Assembly (NCBI RefSeq): GCF_020171345.1
Contig: NZ_JAIUZM010000001.1
Location: forward strand, 1,178,001-1,242,000
DNA: 64,000 nt
Direction of reading: 5' to 3'
Origin: Microbulbifer agarilyticus
Lineage (GTDB): Bacteria > Pseudomonadota > Gammaproteobacteria > Pseudomonadales > Cellvibrionaceae
In this document: positions 30,520-39,785 of the stretch, piece by piece
Layout of the letters: each line of letters opens with the position of its first letter
How positions within the stretch are numbered: the stretch's first letter is position 1
Made by a program: the position numbers and the translations under genes
Notes under the pieces: model-generated
Seen by the model: only the letters and a program-made list of their open reading frames with translations
Databases searched by the model: none
What the model was told of the DNA's origin: nothing

Positions 30520-31376
30520 TGCGGTATATTCCTGTGTAAATAATGTTTCGCGGTATCGATTAGGACTCTTCTAGTTTCATCGATAACATAATCCAAAGCG
30601 CTATCGATAAATTCACCGGCCGCGCTGGAAATACTTTTCTTAAAATCTGCCACTTTCGCATTTTTCTTACGCTGTAGCTCGTCTAACGCAGAAATGACTT
30701 TCTCAGTAATTTCAAACCGGTTATCCAGCCTGGAAAGTCCGTAAGAAACAAGCAACCCCACTCCAATAGCGGCCACAATGGGTCCCACTGCCACAGTGAA
30801 TATTGCTGCTGCACCTGCAGCGGCAATTATTGACGCCCCCGTGGCAATCCCTATTTTTATAATGTCTGTAGCCAAGGTTCCGATCAGCTGATTCAAAGTA
30901 ACTTGATCTGTAAGAATGTAATCTGCAATTCTAAAGGCACTTACCAAAACAACAGTCAAAATCCCGCCGCTACGCATTGCACCAATTGCACCACTTTTCC
31001 CGACTCCCATTTGTACTACTTGGGCATTTTGTAACCCATATCTGGTGCCAGTAAAAATCGTTCGCAGTCGCGGATTGCCCTTGAATATTACATAGGGCTG
31101 CCCTTTATAATATTTGATATATGCCTTTGTTCCGGAAAATCCGAGATCGGCAAATAGTTTTGTCAGCATGCCCAAGTCTTTGCTTGTGGCACTGTAATTT
31201 GCCGCAGCCTCGACCCCACTCCTAAGCATCGCCCAGGTAGATTGTTGGGAAGAATACTCGGGCGATTTCGCAACGGTCGCTACAACATGATCAAATTCAT
31301 CCAGCGAAAGTGCGTACAATTCGTGCGAATTATGCCGGAGGCCATTTCTGATCGGATCTCTTTCCATATCTTTCAT
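30513..31376 (-). CDS. Protein with large hydrophobic C-terminal region, possible membrane-active effector
   Basis: A 287-residue protein with no signal peptide. Residues 1–125 are soluble and mixed (K-Y-Y-K-G-Q-P-Y-V-I-F-K-G near 88–100). Residues 137–155 and 164–218 are hydrophobic, the latter Gly/Ala-rich (A-A-A-G-A-A-A-I-F and G-P-I-V-A-A-I-G-V-G). A basic amphipathic tail (220–287) ends N-I-P-Q-W. The plan resembles membrane-depolarising bacteriocin or type VI effector modules, in which a glycine-rich hydrophobic hairpin inserts into the target membrane. No delivery domain (PAAR, MIX, Rhs) is present. It lies in AT-richer DNA with its presumed immunity gene, suggesting transfer. Function is inferred from layout only. 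Confidence 0.5.
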   Translation of the reverse strand: MKDMERDPIRNGLRHNSHELYALSLDEFDHVVATVAKSPEYSSQQSTWAMLRSGVEAAANYSATSKDLGMLTKLFADLGFSGTKAYIKYYKGQPYVIFKGNPRLRTIFTGTRYGLQNAQVVQMGVGKSGAIGAMRSGGILTVVLVSAFRIADYILTDQVTLNQLIGTLATDIIKIGIATGASIIAAAGAAAIFTVAVGPIVAAIGVGLLVSYGLSRLDNRFEITEKVISALDELQRKKNAKVADFKKSISSAAGEFIDSALDYVIDETRRVLIDTAKHYLHRNIPQW

Positions 31377-31551
31377 CGTTAAACAAATCCATGTTTATCC
31401 GCTGTAAAGCTGAAGCGTAAAGCGCTGAAGTTTAACGCAAGAGTAGAAAAACAAGAAAAGCGATACAATGAGAATTTGTGACACGAATGTACGGATTATG
31501 CAAGGCAATCCAACGGGTAATGATGTGTTAGGTTGAATACTTAGATAATTT

Positions 31552-32751
31552 TCATTGTCTCTCAATGAGAGTCGCAACGCCCACACCGGCGCCACCACAA
31601 ATAGCGACCAGACCGCGCTGCAGGTCTCGTCTCTCCAGCTCGTCGAGCAACATGCCGATAAGAATGCCACCGGTGGCACCTAGCGGGTGACCCATGGCGA
31701 TAGCACCTCCATTGACGTTCAGCTTGTCAAAATCGATCGCAAAGTGCTGCTGGTATTTCAGTACGCTCGCGGCAAAGGATTCGTTAATTTCCCATAGATC
31801 GATACCTTCTGGCTTAAGTCCGGTCGTGCTCAACAACTTTTCGGTGGCGCGCAGGTGGCCGGTGAGCATTTGTACTGGTTCATCGCTGGCACTGGCAAAG
31901 TGGCGAACTTTGGCGCGCGGTTTTAGGCCATATTCTGCGCAGGCATTATCGCTGGCGAGTAATACCAGCGATGCGCCGTCTACCAGCGCCGGGGCATTTC
32001 CCGCGGTATGCCGGCAGTCGAGTTCGGTGCCGGGATAGGTGAAGCCGACGAGCTTCTGCGCGAGCGGCGCGAACTCACGGAAACTTTCCGGCAGGGCGGA
32101 GAGCTTTTCCATAGTGGTTGTGCGTATGCCATCGTCGGCCTGCAGGATTGGCTCGCCTTCGCTATCGGTTACCGGAATCAGCGCGCTGGCAAAGTGGCCC
32201 GCCTGCGATGCGTGTGCGGCGCGCTGCTGGGATTGCAGGGCCAGTTCATCCAACTGTGCGCGGCTGTAGCCTTCGCGGGTAGCGATCAGGTCGGCGGACA
32301 GACCCATATGCATAAAGCGCGTCGCCCGCATCACTTCCTTGTCGGAATACCAGGGGCCCTTGTCGGAAAACATCGGTACCCGGCTCAGGTGCTCGACACC
32401 GCCGGCCACCATCACCGATGCCATGCCTGCAGTAATATGTGCGGCAGAAGTATTCACTGCATCCAGCCCCGAGCAGCAGAAGCGGCTGATGCTGGCACCC
32501 GGCACACTGTCGGGCCAGCCCGCGTACATGGCGGCCATCTTGGCGATATTGGAACCCTGCTCACCGCTCTGGGTGGAACAGCCCAGCAGTACATCGTCGA
32601 CGATAGTCGGATCTAAGTCGTTGCGCGTTTGCAGTGCACGAAACAGCGGTGCGAGTAGCCCGACGGGTTTTACCTGCGCGTATGCGCCTTTCTCGGCGTG
32701 ACTGCGGGCGCGGGGGATCCGCACGGTGTCGATAATATTGGCGCTTTGCAT
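31552..32751 (-). CDS. Acetyl-CoA C-acyltransferase (thiolase)
   Basis: A 399-residue thiolase. The nucleophilic Cys lies in S-R-F-C-C-S-G-L (about 92). W-E-I-N-E-S-F (NEAF-type box), N-V-N-G-G-A-I-A-M-G-H-P-L-G-A-T-G with the catalytic His, and C-G-G-A-G-V-G near the end supply the remaining active-site residues, so it should be active. The family cleaves 3-ketoacyl-CoA with CoA to acetyl-CoA and a shortened acyl-CoA. It is last in a three-gene unit after the SCP2-type thiolase (26-base gap) and the carotenoid oxygenase. Confidence 0.9.
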   Translation of the reverse strand: MQSANIIDTVRIPRARSHAEKGAYAQVKPVGLLAPLFRALQTRNDLDPTIVDDVLLGCSTQSGEQGSNIAKMAAMYAGWPDSVPGASISRFCCSGLDAVNTSAAHITAGMASVMVAGGVEHLSRVPMFSDKGPWYSDKEVMRATRFMHMGLSADLIATREGYSRAQLDELALQSQQRAAHASQAGHFASALIPVTDSEGEPILQADDGIRTTTMEKLSALPESFREFAPLAQKLVGFTYPGTELDCRHTAGNAPALVDGASLVLLASDNACAEYGLKPRAKVRHFASASDEPVQMLTGHLRATEKLLSTTGLKPEGIDLWEINESFAASVLKYQQHFAIDFDKLNVNGGAIAMGHPLGATGGILIGMLLDELERRDLQRGLVAICGGAGVGVATLIERQ

Positions 32752-32777
32752 ACTCTGCTCTTTATCTGGTTTTTTAG

Positions 32778-34010
32778 TTAGCGGCCGATAATCAGGCTGG
32801 CACAGGTGGTGGTGCTGCCGCCGAGGTTAAACGTCATCAGATTTTTGGCATTGGCGATCTGGTTTTCGCCAGCGGTACCAATCACCTGGCGGAAACCATC
32901 CAGGGCCATACGCACACCGGTTGCACCCACCGGGTGACCGAGACCAATCAGGCCGCCGCTGGCATTGACCGGCAGTGCGCCATTTCGCGCAAAAGTTTCT
33001 TCCTCGATCAGGCGGTGGATTTGGCCGGGTGGCACAAGCCCGCAGTGATCCAGAATCATGTATTCGGTGATATTGAAACAGTCGTGCACTTCCAGCCCGT
33101 CCACATCGCGCACGCTGTGCATGCCGGCACGAGCGAGGGTTTGCTCAAACAGCTGCTGCACATGGGGGAATAAAACACCCTGTGGGTTCTGCAGTTTAAG
33201 TTTGTTGGAAAACAGCATGGGCGCATTGATATGTCCCCAGCCCTTAATGCGCGGTATGTCTTCGAGGCGCAGGCCGCGGGCGCGGGCGTATTCCTGTGCG
33301 CGCTCTTCAGTCGCAAGAAAAACCACCGCGGCACCGTCGGTAATCTGCCCGCAATCGTGCCGGCGGATGGCGCCGCTCACGGTTGGATTGGCACTGTCAT
33401 CCTCGGCAAAGCTGTTATCGGCAAATTGCCAGCGACGGGACTGCGCGCTGGGGTTAACACTGGCGTTGGCAAAATTCTTTTCCGAGATTGCCGCGAGATG
33501 TGCCTTGTCGAGCCCATGGCGCGCGCGATAAATATCGATAAGTTCTGCAAAGGCGCAAGGCCACAGGTATTCCGCATCGGTCCATTCGCGACCGTTCCAG
33601 GCCGCCGGCGCCAGATTGGCCGCGGCCTCGTGACCGGGCACATTACGCATCTGTTCGATGCCCACCACCGCCGCCAGCTGATAATTGCCGGCGCGCAAGT
33701 CGGCCATGGCCGCGAGCAGTGCCATTGAGCCGGATGCACAGGCGGCCTCGTGGCGCGAGGCGGGCAGGTAACGCAGCGCCGGGTCCACCTCACCAAAGAA
33801 GCCTCCCAGCTGTGCCTGGCCCGCAAACAACTCGCCGACAAAATTGCCCACATGGCCCACTTCAATTTCTGCGGGATCCAGTTTGGTGTTTTCCAAACCG
33901 GCCGTTAGGGTTTCGGCAAAGCCATCGAACAGGGACAAACCGTCGCGCGCCCAGTTGCGGGCAAAATCACTCTGCGCACCGCCGAGGATATAGATGGGAC
34001 TGGTGGCCAC
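32778..34010 (-). CDS. SCP2-type thiolase-like protein
   Basis: A 410-residue thiolase-fold protein. The N-terminal catalytic Cys is at about 91 in A-A-C-A-S-G-S. The SCP2-thiolase hallmark H-D-C-F replaces the NEAF box at 309–312, and the G-H-P-V-G-A-T-G His loop is present. The last motif is N-L-G-G-S-T-T-T-C rather than C-x-G-G-G-x-G, as in thiolases that handle branched or sterol-side-chain acyl-CoAs. Placed between the carotenoid oxygenase (55-base gap) and a canonical thiolase (26-base gap), it probably works on the same pathway. Whether it performs thiolysis or retro-aldol cleavage is not settled. Confidence 0.85.
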   Translation of the reverse strand: MATSPIYILGGAQSDFARNWARDGLSLFDGFAETLTAGLENTKLDPAEIEVGHVGNFVGELFAGQAQLGGFFGEVDPALRYLPASRHEAACASGSMALLAAMADLRAGNYQLAAVVGIEQMRNVPGHEAAANLAPAAWNGREWTDAEYLWPCAFAELIDIYRARHGLDKAHLAAISEKNFANASVNPSAQSRRWQFADNSFAEDDSANPTVSGAIRRHDCGQITDGAAVVFLATEERAQEYARARGLRLEDIPRIKGWGHINAPMLFSNKLKLQNPQGVLFPHVQQLFEQTLARAGMHSVRDVDGLEVHDCFNITEYMILDHCGLVPPGQIHRLIEEETFARNGALPVNASGGLIGLGHPVGATGVRMALDGFRQVIGTAGENQIANAKNLMTFNLGGSTTTCASLIIGR

Positions 34011-34065
34011 GGTATTCTCCGCTTAATTAGCTGTGACTTTCTGTGCTTATTGATCGCCGCGCTTC

Positions 34066-35529
34066 TTAATCGCCACGGAGAGAGGGGCCGTCGGCCCAGG
34101 TAGCGTGGGTGCCGCTGCAAATCCGGTGGGGCAGGATAATGCGGCACACCGGTCCCGCCTCGATGTCCTTCGCATCGATTAACACGCACTCGGAGCGGTC
34201 TTCTTTCATGTCGGTGATAAAACTCACCAGATAGCCGTCGTCTTCGTCCTTGGCGTTTACCCGCGGTGCAAATGGCGACTCGCTGCCAAACCGCTGCTCG
34301 CCAAATGGCAGGCTCCAGCTTTCGCCTGTTTCCAGGTCGTGTTTGACCATGCCGGAGAACAGGAACCAACCCGGCTCACCCCACACGGAATACAGGTAGC
34401 GGGATTTTCGCCCGGCGTAGCGCTGGTTGAACATGCCGAATTCCAGTACGCGATCGTCGAGTCGCTCCTCTTTGGTCTCCCCGGTTTTCAGGTTGAAGCG
34501 CCAGCGGTGCAGGTGTGACTTGAACGAATGCATATCGATGCCGGCCATCATGCGCCCGACTTTTTCCGGCAGGCCGGGCAGTGGTTCCGGCACCGGCGCG
34601 TCCTGGAAGTAGCCGTCGAGAATAATCTCATCGCCCTCCTCATACGCGTTCATCCAATGCAGGACATAGGTGGGCGCCGCCTCAAACCAGCGGATGTCTT
34701 CGGCCTTGCCGTAGCGCGGCAAAATGGCAAAGCGGGTAGGCATGTCCGGGTGGTAACCGGCGCGGTGGATATTGTCCTTCAACAGGTTTTCGTCCCAGAA
34801 CAGCGGCAGGTCCACCAGAATGGAGTAGTTCTCGGTAAACGCCATATCGTGCGGCAGGCGCGGCCCGGGGGTGGGCACCGGGGTGTAGTGCACCAGCTTG
34901 TTGTGCTTATCCACCACACCGTAGTGCTGGTAGGGCGGATGCTTGGAGTAGTTGAAGAACAGCATCTCGCCGGTGCGCTCATCCACCTTGGGATGCGCAG
35001 AAATACCATCGACCGGCGCCCAGCCGGCAACACCCTCCTGCTCCAGGGTATAGGGGTCGAGACGGTAGCCATCGCCGCATTGCCAGAAGGTCGACAGTAC
35101 CTTGCCCGCATGCACCACCACATCCGTGGAGGAGGCGTCCTTGACCGCGCCTTGCGCGCCCCAGCCCGGTCGCTTGGATTTGTGCACGCTGTTGGCAATC
35201 CCCGCCCACAGAGATTCGCCAGCTTCCTGCTCGGCTTCGAACCCCTTGGTGCGCACGAAGCGGTTGCGGTACTCGACCTTGCCATCGCGGAAGCTCATGG
35301 CGTGCAACATGCCATCGCCATCGAACGGGTGGTAGACACCGATCGCCTCGTGCACCTGATTTTCCGTATTGCGGATATACACCCCGTCGATATCCCGCGG
35401 TATCTCACCGATCACCTGGAGGTCCGTCGCGGTAAATTCGGTGAAGTTCGGGGTCCAGGCACCGTTCAGGTAGGGGTGCATGCTGGGCTGGAGGGTACTG
35501 GGGACGGTGTTCTTATATTTGATATCCAT
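34066..35529 (-). CDS. Carotenoid oxygenase (CCD/RPE65) family non-haem iron dioxygenase
   Basis: A 487-residue seven-bladed propeller enzyme that cleaves C=C bonds in carotenoids, apocarotenoids or stilbenes. All four iron-binding histidines can be found: S-A-H-P (H179), L-P-H-D (H227), L-H-W-M-N-A (H291) and G-T-H-A-T-W (H475). Other marks are D-G-D-G-M-L-H near 70 and E-D-R-S-E-C-V-L-I-D-A near the end. No signal peptide, so it is cytosolic. It leads a unit with two thiolases, so its cleavage product probably enters CoA-dependent degradation. The HxlR-type regulator is divergent, 238 bases away. A 353-codon frame on the other strand is a shadow. Confidence 0.92.
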   Translation of the reverse strand: MDIKYKNTVPSTLQPSMHPYLNGAWTPNFTEFTATDLQVIGEIPRDIDGVYIRNTENQVHEAIGVYHPFDGDGMLHAMSFRDGKVEYRNRFVRTKGFEAEQEAGESLWAGIANSVHKSKRPGWGAQGAVKDASSTDVVVHAGKVLSTFWQCGDGYRLDPYTLEQEGVAGWAPVDGISAHPKVDERTGEMLFFNYSKHPPYQHYGVVDKHNKLVHYTPVPTPGPRLPHDMAFTENYSILVDLPLFWDENLLKDNIHRAGYHPDMPTRFAILPRYGKAEDIRWFEAAPTYVLHWMNAYEEGDEIILDGYFQDAPVPEPLPGLPEKVGRMMAGIDMHSFKSHLHRWRFNLKTGETKEERLDDRVLEFGMFNQRYAGRKSRYLYSVWGEPGWFLFSGMVKHDLETGESWSLPFGEQRFGSESPFAPRVNAKDEDDGYLVSFITDMKEDRSECVLIDAKDIEAGPVCRIILPHRICSGTHATWADGPSLRGD

Positions 35530-35767
35530 ACCGGTAGTGCTCAGGGCCTCAATAGGGTTATGTCTAGGCTACGTCTAAGTAACAGGTAAATAGTAACTTG
35601 CATTATGATACTAATAATAAAAACAGATCGGCCGGATTCGATCAAGTATGCATTTAGATAGAGAATTGGATGCCAATTTAGGCGTCAGTGATCGGATAGG
35701 ATCACCAGCACTAAAAGACTGATTACGGGGAATACGCCACAACGGCGGGATGCGCTAATATCGCGCC

Positions 35768-36691
35768 ATGAATTCGGGATTATTGATTAACCGCGCCATC
35801 GCCGGCGGGCTGGATGTAATCGGGGACCGCTGGTCGCTGCTGATCCTGCGGGATGCGTTTCTGGGGCGGCGCCGCTTTGAAGAGATTCGCGCACACACCG
35901 GCGCCAGCCGCGCAACGCTGACACGTCGCCTTGCTGCACTGGTTGACGCAGACGTGCTGTATCGCAAGGCCTACGGCACCGGTTCGCGGGTCGAATACCG
36001 ACTCACGGCCACGGGGCAGGAACTGTTCGGTGCATCACTGCTGGCGTGGCAGTGGGAATCCCGCTGGGCCCACGGCGAACAACTGCCCGCGCGGTTGCGC
36101 CACAGTGTGTGTGGGAGCCCACTGCACCCCCGCGCCCAGTGCCGCGCCTGCGCCGAAGAAGTCACGCTGGATTCCGTCGACTGGGACCTGCCCGCAGCGG
36201 GGCTAGAGCCACAGTTTGAAGAGCTGCGCTCCATCGGCGGGCAGCGCCGTGTGCGCGCCGAGCCGGCGACGGGCAGTGACCGCGACCTCGCCACGGTGAG
36301 CAATCTGATCGGCGACCGCTGGACCCTGCTGATCCTGATTGCCGCCTTTTTCGGGGTGCGCCGCTACGACGACTACGCCCGACATCTCTCCATCGCCTCG
36401 AACATCCTGACCCAGCGCCTGCGCTTCTTGGTGGAAGCCGACGTGCTGGAGCGCATCCGCTATCAGCAGAATCCGCCCCGCTACGAGTACCGTCTGGCCC
36501 CACGGGGCAGGGACCTGTACCCGTTGGTCATGGTGATGCGACAGTGGGCGGAGCAGCGTTTGCCCCCAGATCAGCGGCCGCTGGCCTTGCGGCACAAGGG
36601 CTGCGGGCAGCCGCTGGTGATCGATGTGATCTGCGGTGAATGCGGACAAAAACCCTGGCCGCGGGACGTAACCCGGTCAGAGACCAGCTGA
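35768..36691 (+). CDS. Tandem HxlR-type transcriptional regulator
   Basis: A 307-residue protein with two copies of the HxlR winged helix. The first (about 8–105) has D-V-I-G-D-R-W-S-L-L-I-L-R-D, T-L-T-R-R-L and V-E-Y-R-L-T; the second (about 172–270) has N-L-I-G-D-R-W-T-L-L-I-L, I-L-T-Q-R-L and Y-E-Y-R-L-A. HxlR proteins normally dimerise, so this fusion may act as a single-chain dimer. Cysteines cluster between the domains (C-x9-C-x2-C, about 113–125) and at the C-terminus, and could sense redox or bind metal. It is divergent from the carotenoid oxygenase gene and is its likely regulator. Confidence 0.88.
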   Translation: MNSGLLINRAIAGGLDVIGDRWSLLILRDAFLGRRRFEEIRAHTGASRATLTRRLAALVDADVLYRKAYGTGSRVEYRLTATGQELFGASLLAWQWESRWAHGEQLPARLRHSVCGSPLHPRAQCRACAEEVTLDSVDWDLPAAGLEPQFEELRSIGGQRRVRAEPATGSDRDLATVSNLIGDRWTLLILIAAFFGVRRYDDYARHLSIASNILTQRLRFLVEADVLERIRYQQNPPRYEYRLAPRGRDLYPLVMVMRQWAEQRLPPDQRPLALRHKGCGQPLVIDVICGECGQKPWPRDVTRSETS

Positions 36692-36726
36692 GCACCGATT
36701 GGCCGATACCAGCCAGGCCTTACCAG

Positions 36727-36790
36727 TCATCCACAATGCGGATTTACCTCGACTGACCGCGCCACTTGTGGATAAATATGCACATCCGCA
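36727..36790. promoter_or_regulatory. Interleaved inverted repeats with a DnaA-box-like sequence
   Basis: ATCCACAA (36729–36736) pairs with TTGTGGAT (36766–36773), and TGCGGAT (36737–36743) with ATCCGCA (36784–36790). TGTGGATAA at 36767–36775 is the exact complement of the DnaA box. All lie within 90 bases upstream of the racemase-family gene; an operator or chance structure are both possible. Confidence 0.35.
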
Positions 36791-36815
36791 ATTTCGAACA
36801 GATTCGAGGTGAGAT

Positions 36816-37508
36816 GTGCTCCGAAATGACATTTACAATGATGAGTATTCCATCGGTGTGGTTGCTGGCACCGCCACGGATACCCGTTTTGGGCTCGACT
36901 TTCTCGCCGCCCGCCAGGTAGCGGGCCTGGGCATCTCCCTGTCCGCCTCACCGCAAGCGCAGACCCAGCTGCAGGCGCTGGAACGGGGCGCCCTCACCCA
37001 GAAACTGATTGATGCGATTGAGTCCCTGCAGCAGCAGGGCGCCGCGGCGGCAATGATCTACTGCAACTCGCTGTCTGGCGCCGTGGACCTGGATACCGTG
37101 CGCAGCACCGTCGCGATCCCGGTGGTGTCACCGCTGGATGTGTACGCGGAATTGACCCAGCGCTATCGCAACTTCGGCCTGCTCGCCGCCAACTGCCAGA
37201 GCTGCGCCAACATCGAGCGGGAAATCCTGTTGCGCAACCGCAGTGCCAAGGTCATCGGCATCGGCAACCTGCAGATTGTGGAAGATATCGAAGACGGGGT
37301 ATCACCGGCGGAACTGGTGCAGCAGCACGCGCTGGATGACCTGGCGGCGGCACTGGTGAAAAGCGGGGTGCAGATCCTGATCCTCGGCTGCACCCACTTT
37401 GACTACTTCTACACCGAGCTACTCAAGCACTGCGACGGCATCAAACTGTTCCTGCCGTCGGAGCGCATGCTGGCTCTGCTCAAGGCACAGGCACTGGAAG
37501 CGGCCTGA
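36816..37508 (+). CDS. Aspartate/glutamate racemase family protein
   Basis: A 230-residue protein of the cofactor-independent Asp/Glu racemase superfamily. The two active-site cysteines are in I-Y-C-N-S-L-S-G-A (about 82) and L-G-C-T-H-F-D-Y-F (about 193). G-V-V-A-G-T-A-T-D near the N-terminus is the first substrate loop. Glutamate racemases are usually about 265 residues, and this shorter form could equally be an aspartate or hydantoin racemase or a maleate-isomerase relative. The start is GTG at 36816 with GAGGTGAG upstream; the ATG two bases earlier is out of frame. It stands between two catabolic operons without a clear link. Confidence 0.8.
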   Translation: MLRNDIYNDEYSIGVVAGTATDTRFGLDFLAARQVAGLGISLSASPQAQTQLQALERGALTQKLIDAIESLQQQGAAAAMIYCNSLSGAVDLDTVRSTVAIPVVSPLDVYAELTQRYRNFGLLAANCQSCANIEREILLRNRSAKVIGIGNLQIVEDIEDGVSPAELVQQHALDDLAAALVKSGVQILILGCTHFDYFYTELLKHCDGIKLFLPSERMLALLKAQALEAA

Positions 37509-37558
37509 ACCCTTGGCGCAAATGGCAGCTAGGCGATAGACGCCTTGCCGCACTCAGA

Positions 37559-38740
37559 TTAAAGGACTTCAAACAGGGCCGCGGCACCCATACCACCGCC
37601 AACACACATGGTGACGACGACATATTTCACACCGCGACGCTTGCCTTCGATAAGCGCATGCATGGTCATGCGGTTACCACTCATGCCGTAAGGGTGACCA
37701 ATGGAGATGGCGCCACCGTTTACATTGAGTCGGTCAGCGGGAATGCCCAGCTGATCGCGGCAATAAATCACCTGCACCGCGAACGCCTCGTTCAGTTCCC
37801 ACAAACCAATATCGTCCATTTTCAGGCCGGTGCGCTTTAGCAGCTTGGGAATCGCGAATACCGGCCCAATTCCCATTTCATCGGGCTCACAACCGGCCAC
37901 GGCCATACCGCGGTAGACGCCGAGCGGCTGCAGATTGCGCTGTTCGGCAAGCTTGCCATCCATCATCACTACCGCAGCAGCGCCGTCGGACAATTGCGAG
38001 GCATTGCCCGCTGTTATCACACCGTTCTCGCGCACTGCATTCAGGCTGTTTAGGCCCTCAAGGGTGGTACCCGGCCGGTTGCCCTCATCCTTGGCCAGCG
38101 TCACTTCCTGTTCGCTGATATCGCCAGTTTCCTTATTGGCCACCAGTTTGGTCGCCGTCACCGGAACAATTTCATCATCGAATTTACCGGCCTCCTGGGC
38201 CGCCGCGGTACGGCGCTGGGATTCCAGCGCGTATTCGTCCTGAGCATCCCGGGAAATGTTATAGCGCTTGGCGACAACCTCGGCGGTATCCAACATCGGC
38301 ATGTAAATAGCCGGCGCTTTTGCCAGTACCGCCGGATCTGCCGCACGGTGCAGGTTCATATGCTCGTTTTGCACCAAGCTGATGGACTCACAGCCCCCGG
38401 CAACAACCACCGGCGCACCATCGACGACGATCTGCTTGGCCGCGGTGGCTATCGACATGAGGCCCGAAGCGCACTGGCGATCAATGGTCATGCCGCTGAC
38501 GCTTACCGGCAGGTCTGCGGCCAGGGCAACCTGGCGGGCAAGGTTGGCACCCTGACTGCCCTGTTGCAGCGCCGCACCGAAAATACAGTCGTCAACTTCT
38601 GCGGGATCAATACCCGCACGCGCGACCGCGGCGGTTACCGCATGGGACGCAAGCGACGGGCTTTCCAGATTATTAAACGCACCGCGATAAGCGCGACCAA
38701 TGGGCGTGCGCGCAGCTGAGACAATAACCGCTTCTTTCAT
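37559..38740 (-). CDS. Acetyl-CoA acyltransferase (thiolase)
   Basis: A 393-residue canonical thiolase. Active-site elements are D-R-Q-C-A-S-G-L (Cys90), [22 protein letters not shown] and T-M-C-V-G-G-G-M-G near the C-terminus. It should degrade 3-ketoacyl-CoA or, run in reverse, condense acetyl-CoA. It is the last gene of the unit that begins with an acyl-CoA dehydrogenase and continues with a MaoC hydratase and an SDR dehydrogenase, so a complete beta-oxidation cycle is encoded by four neighbouring genes. Confidence 0.93.
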   Translation of the reverse strand: MKEAVIVSAARTPIGRAYRGAFNNLESPSLASHAVTAAVARAGIDPAEVDDCIFGAALQQGSQGANLARQVALAADLPVSVSGMTIDRQCASGLMSIATAAKQIVVDGAPVVVAGGCESISLVQNEHMNLHRAADPAVLAKAPAIYMPMLDTAEVVAKRYNISRDAQDEYALESQRRTAAAQEAGKFDDEIVPVTATKLVANKETGDISEQEVTLAKDEGNRPGTTLEGLNSLNAVRENGVITAGNASQLSDGAAAVVMMDGKLAEQRNLQPLGVYRGMAVAGCEPDEMGIGPVFAIPKLLKRTGLKMDDIGLWELNEAFAVQVIYCRDQLGIPADRLNVNGGAISIGHPYGMSGNRMTMHALIEGKRRGVKYVVVTMCVGGGMGAAALFEVL

Positions 38741-38815
38741 AGATAAACGCTCTTCGAGCCTGCACCCACACGTATGCGTGGATGCGGCAGATAGGTTGAA
38801 ATTACTGGGGCCAAA

Positions 38816-39730
38816 TCAGGCCGGCTGAATGCTGGCCATCGCCATAGTGAGGAATTTTTCCGTTTGTCCCGCGCCCGAAGCGAGTTCACCCTGTGCACTT
38901 TGTTCGCAAATTTTGTCCCAGCTTTCGAGCACTGCCTCGGGGGTTTGTGCCTCCGCGGGGATAAAGGTGCCCGCCGTTTCAAACAGGCGCGTACTGGCAT
39001 AACCACCCGCACCGGCGCATAGAATAAAGCGGTTGGGGGCTTCCTTATGACACAGGGTGAGGGCACCGGCGGTTACCGATTCCGGTGTCAGCATACCGAG
39101 TATCTCTGGAGGCATCAGATCTTCGGTCATGCGGGTACCGGCCGTCGGCGCCAGCGCATTCACGCGGATATCGTATTTCGCGCCCTCGAGCACCAGGGTA
39201 TTCATAAACCCTAGCACTGCCATTTTGGCGGCGCCGTAGTTGGACTGGCCAAAGTTGCCATACATACCGCTGGAAGAAGTGGTCATCACTATGCGACCGT
39301 AATTCTGCGCGCGCATAATGTCCCACACCGCCTTGGTGCAGTTCACCGAGCCCATCACATGCACATCCATCACCATCTGGAAATCGCTCAATTCCATTTT
39401 GGCGAAGGATTTATCGCGCAGGATACCGGCGTTATTAATCAGGATGTCGACGCGGCCCCACTTGTCCATGGCCTGCTGCACCATGTCCTGCACCTCGTCA
39501 AACTTGGCTACGTTGGCACCGTGCGCGATGGCTTCACCACCGTTGGCCTCAATTTCCCGCACTACTGCCTGCGCCGCCGCTGAAGACGCACCGCTGCCGT
39601 CGCGGGCGCCACCCAGATCATTGACTACAACTTTCGCGCCACGTGCGGCCAGTGCCAACGCATGGGATTTACCAAGACCATTACCGGCGCCGGTTACGAT
39701 GGCCACCTGGCCGTCAAAACGTACTGTCAT
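38816..39730 (-). CDS. MFE-2-like short-chain 3-hydroxyacyl-CoA dehydrogenase
   Basis: A 304-residue SDR. The NAD site is T-G-A-G-N-G-L-G (about 14), with N-N-A-G and the catalytic S-S-S-G-M-Y … Y-G-A-A-K (about 165). The insert N-D-L-G-G-A-R-D-G-S-G and the overall 300-residue length match the dehydrogenase domain of peroxisomal multifunctional enzyme type 2 and bacterial relatives. Next door is a MaoC hydratase, the other half of MFE-2, as a separate gene. ATG at 39730 follows AAGTGAG at suitable spacing; a GTG at 39742 is a less likely start. Confidence 0.9.
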   Translation of the reverse strand: MTVRFDGQVAIVTGAGNGLGKSHALALAARGAKVVVNDLGGARDGSGASSAAAQAVVREIEANGGEAIAHGANVAKFDEVQDMVQQAMDKWGRVDILINNAGILRDKSFAKMELSDFQMVMDVHVMGSVNCTKAVWDIMRAQNYGRIVMTTSSSGMYGNFGQSNYGAAKMAVLGFMNTLVLEGAKYDIRVNALAPTAGTRMTEDLMPPEILGMLTPESVTAGALTLCHKEAPNRFILCAGAGGYASTRLFETAGTFIPAEAQTPEAVLESWDKICEQSAQGELASGAGQTEKFLTMAMASIQPA

Positions 39731-39785
39731 TGTTTTTCTCACTTGGAATAATTGTATTGTCAGTTTTCACTGTGAATGGTTGCAT

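Noticed and set aside
30040-31560. Islet considered as a prophage or insertion-sequence remnant
   Set aside because: No integrase, transposase, phage gene, att duplication or terminal repeats were seen; only composition and gene type suggest transfer.
34528-35589. 353-codon plus-strand frame opposite the carotenoid oxygenase gene
   Set aside because: The opposite strand encodes all four iron histidines; this frame has no recognisable features.
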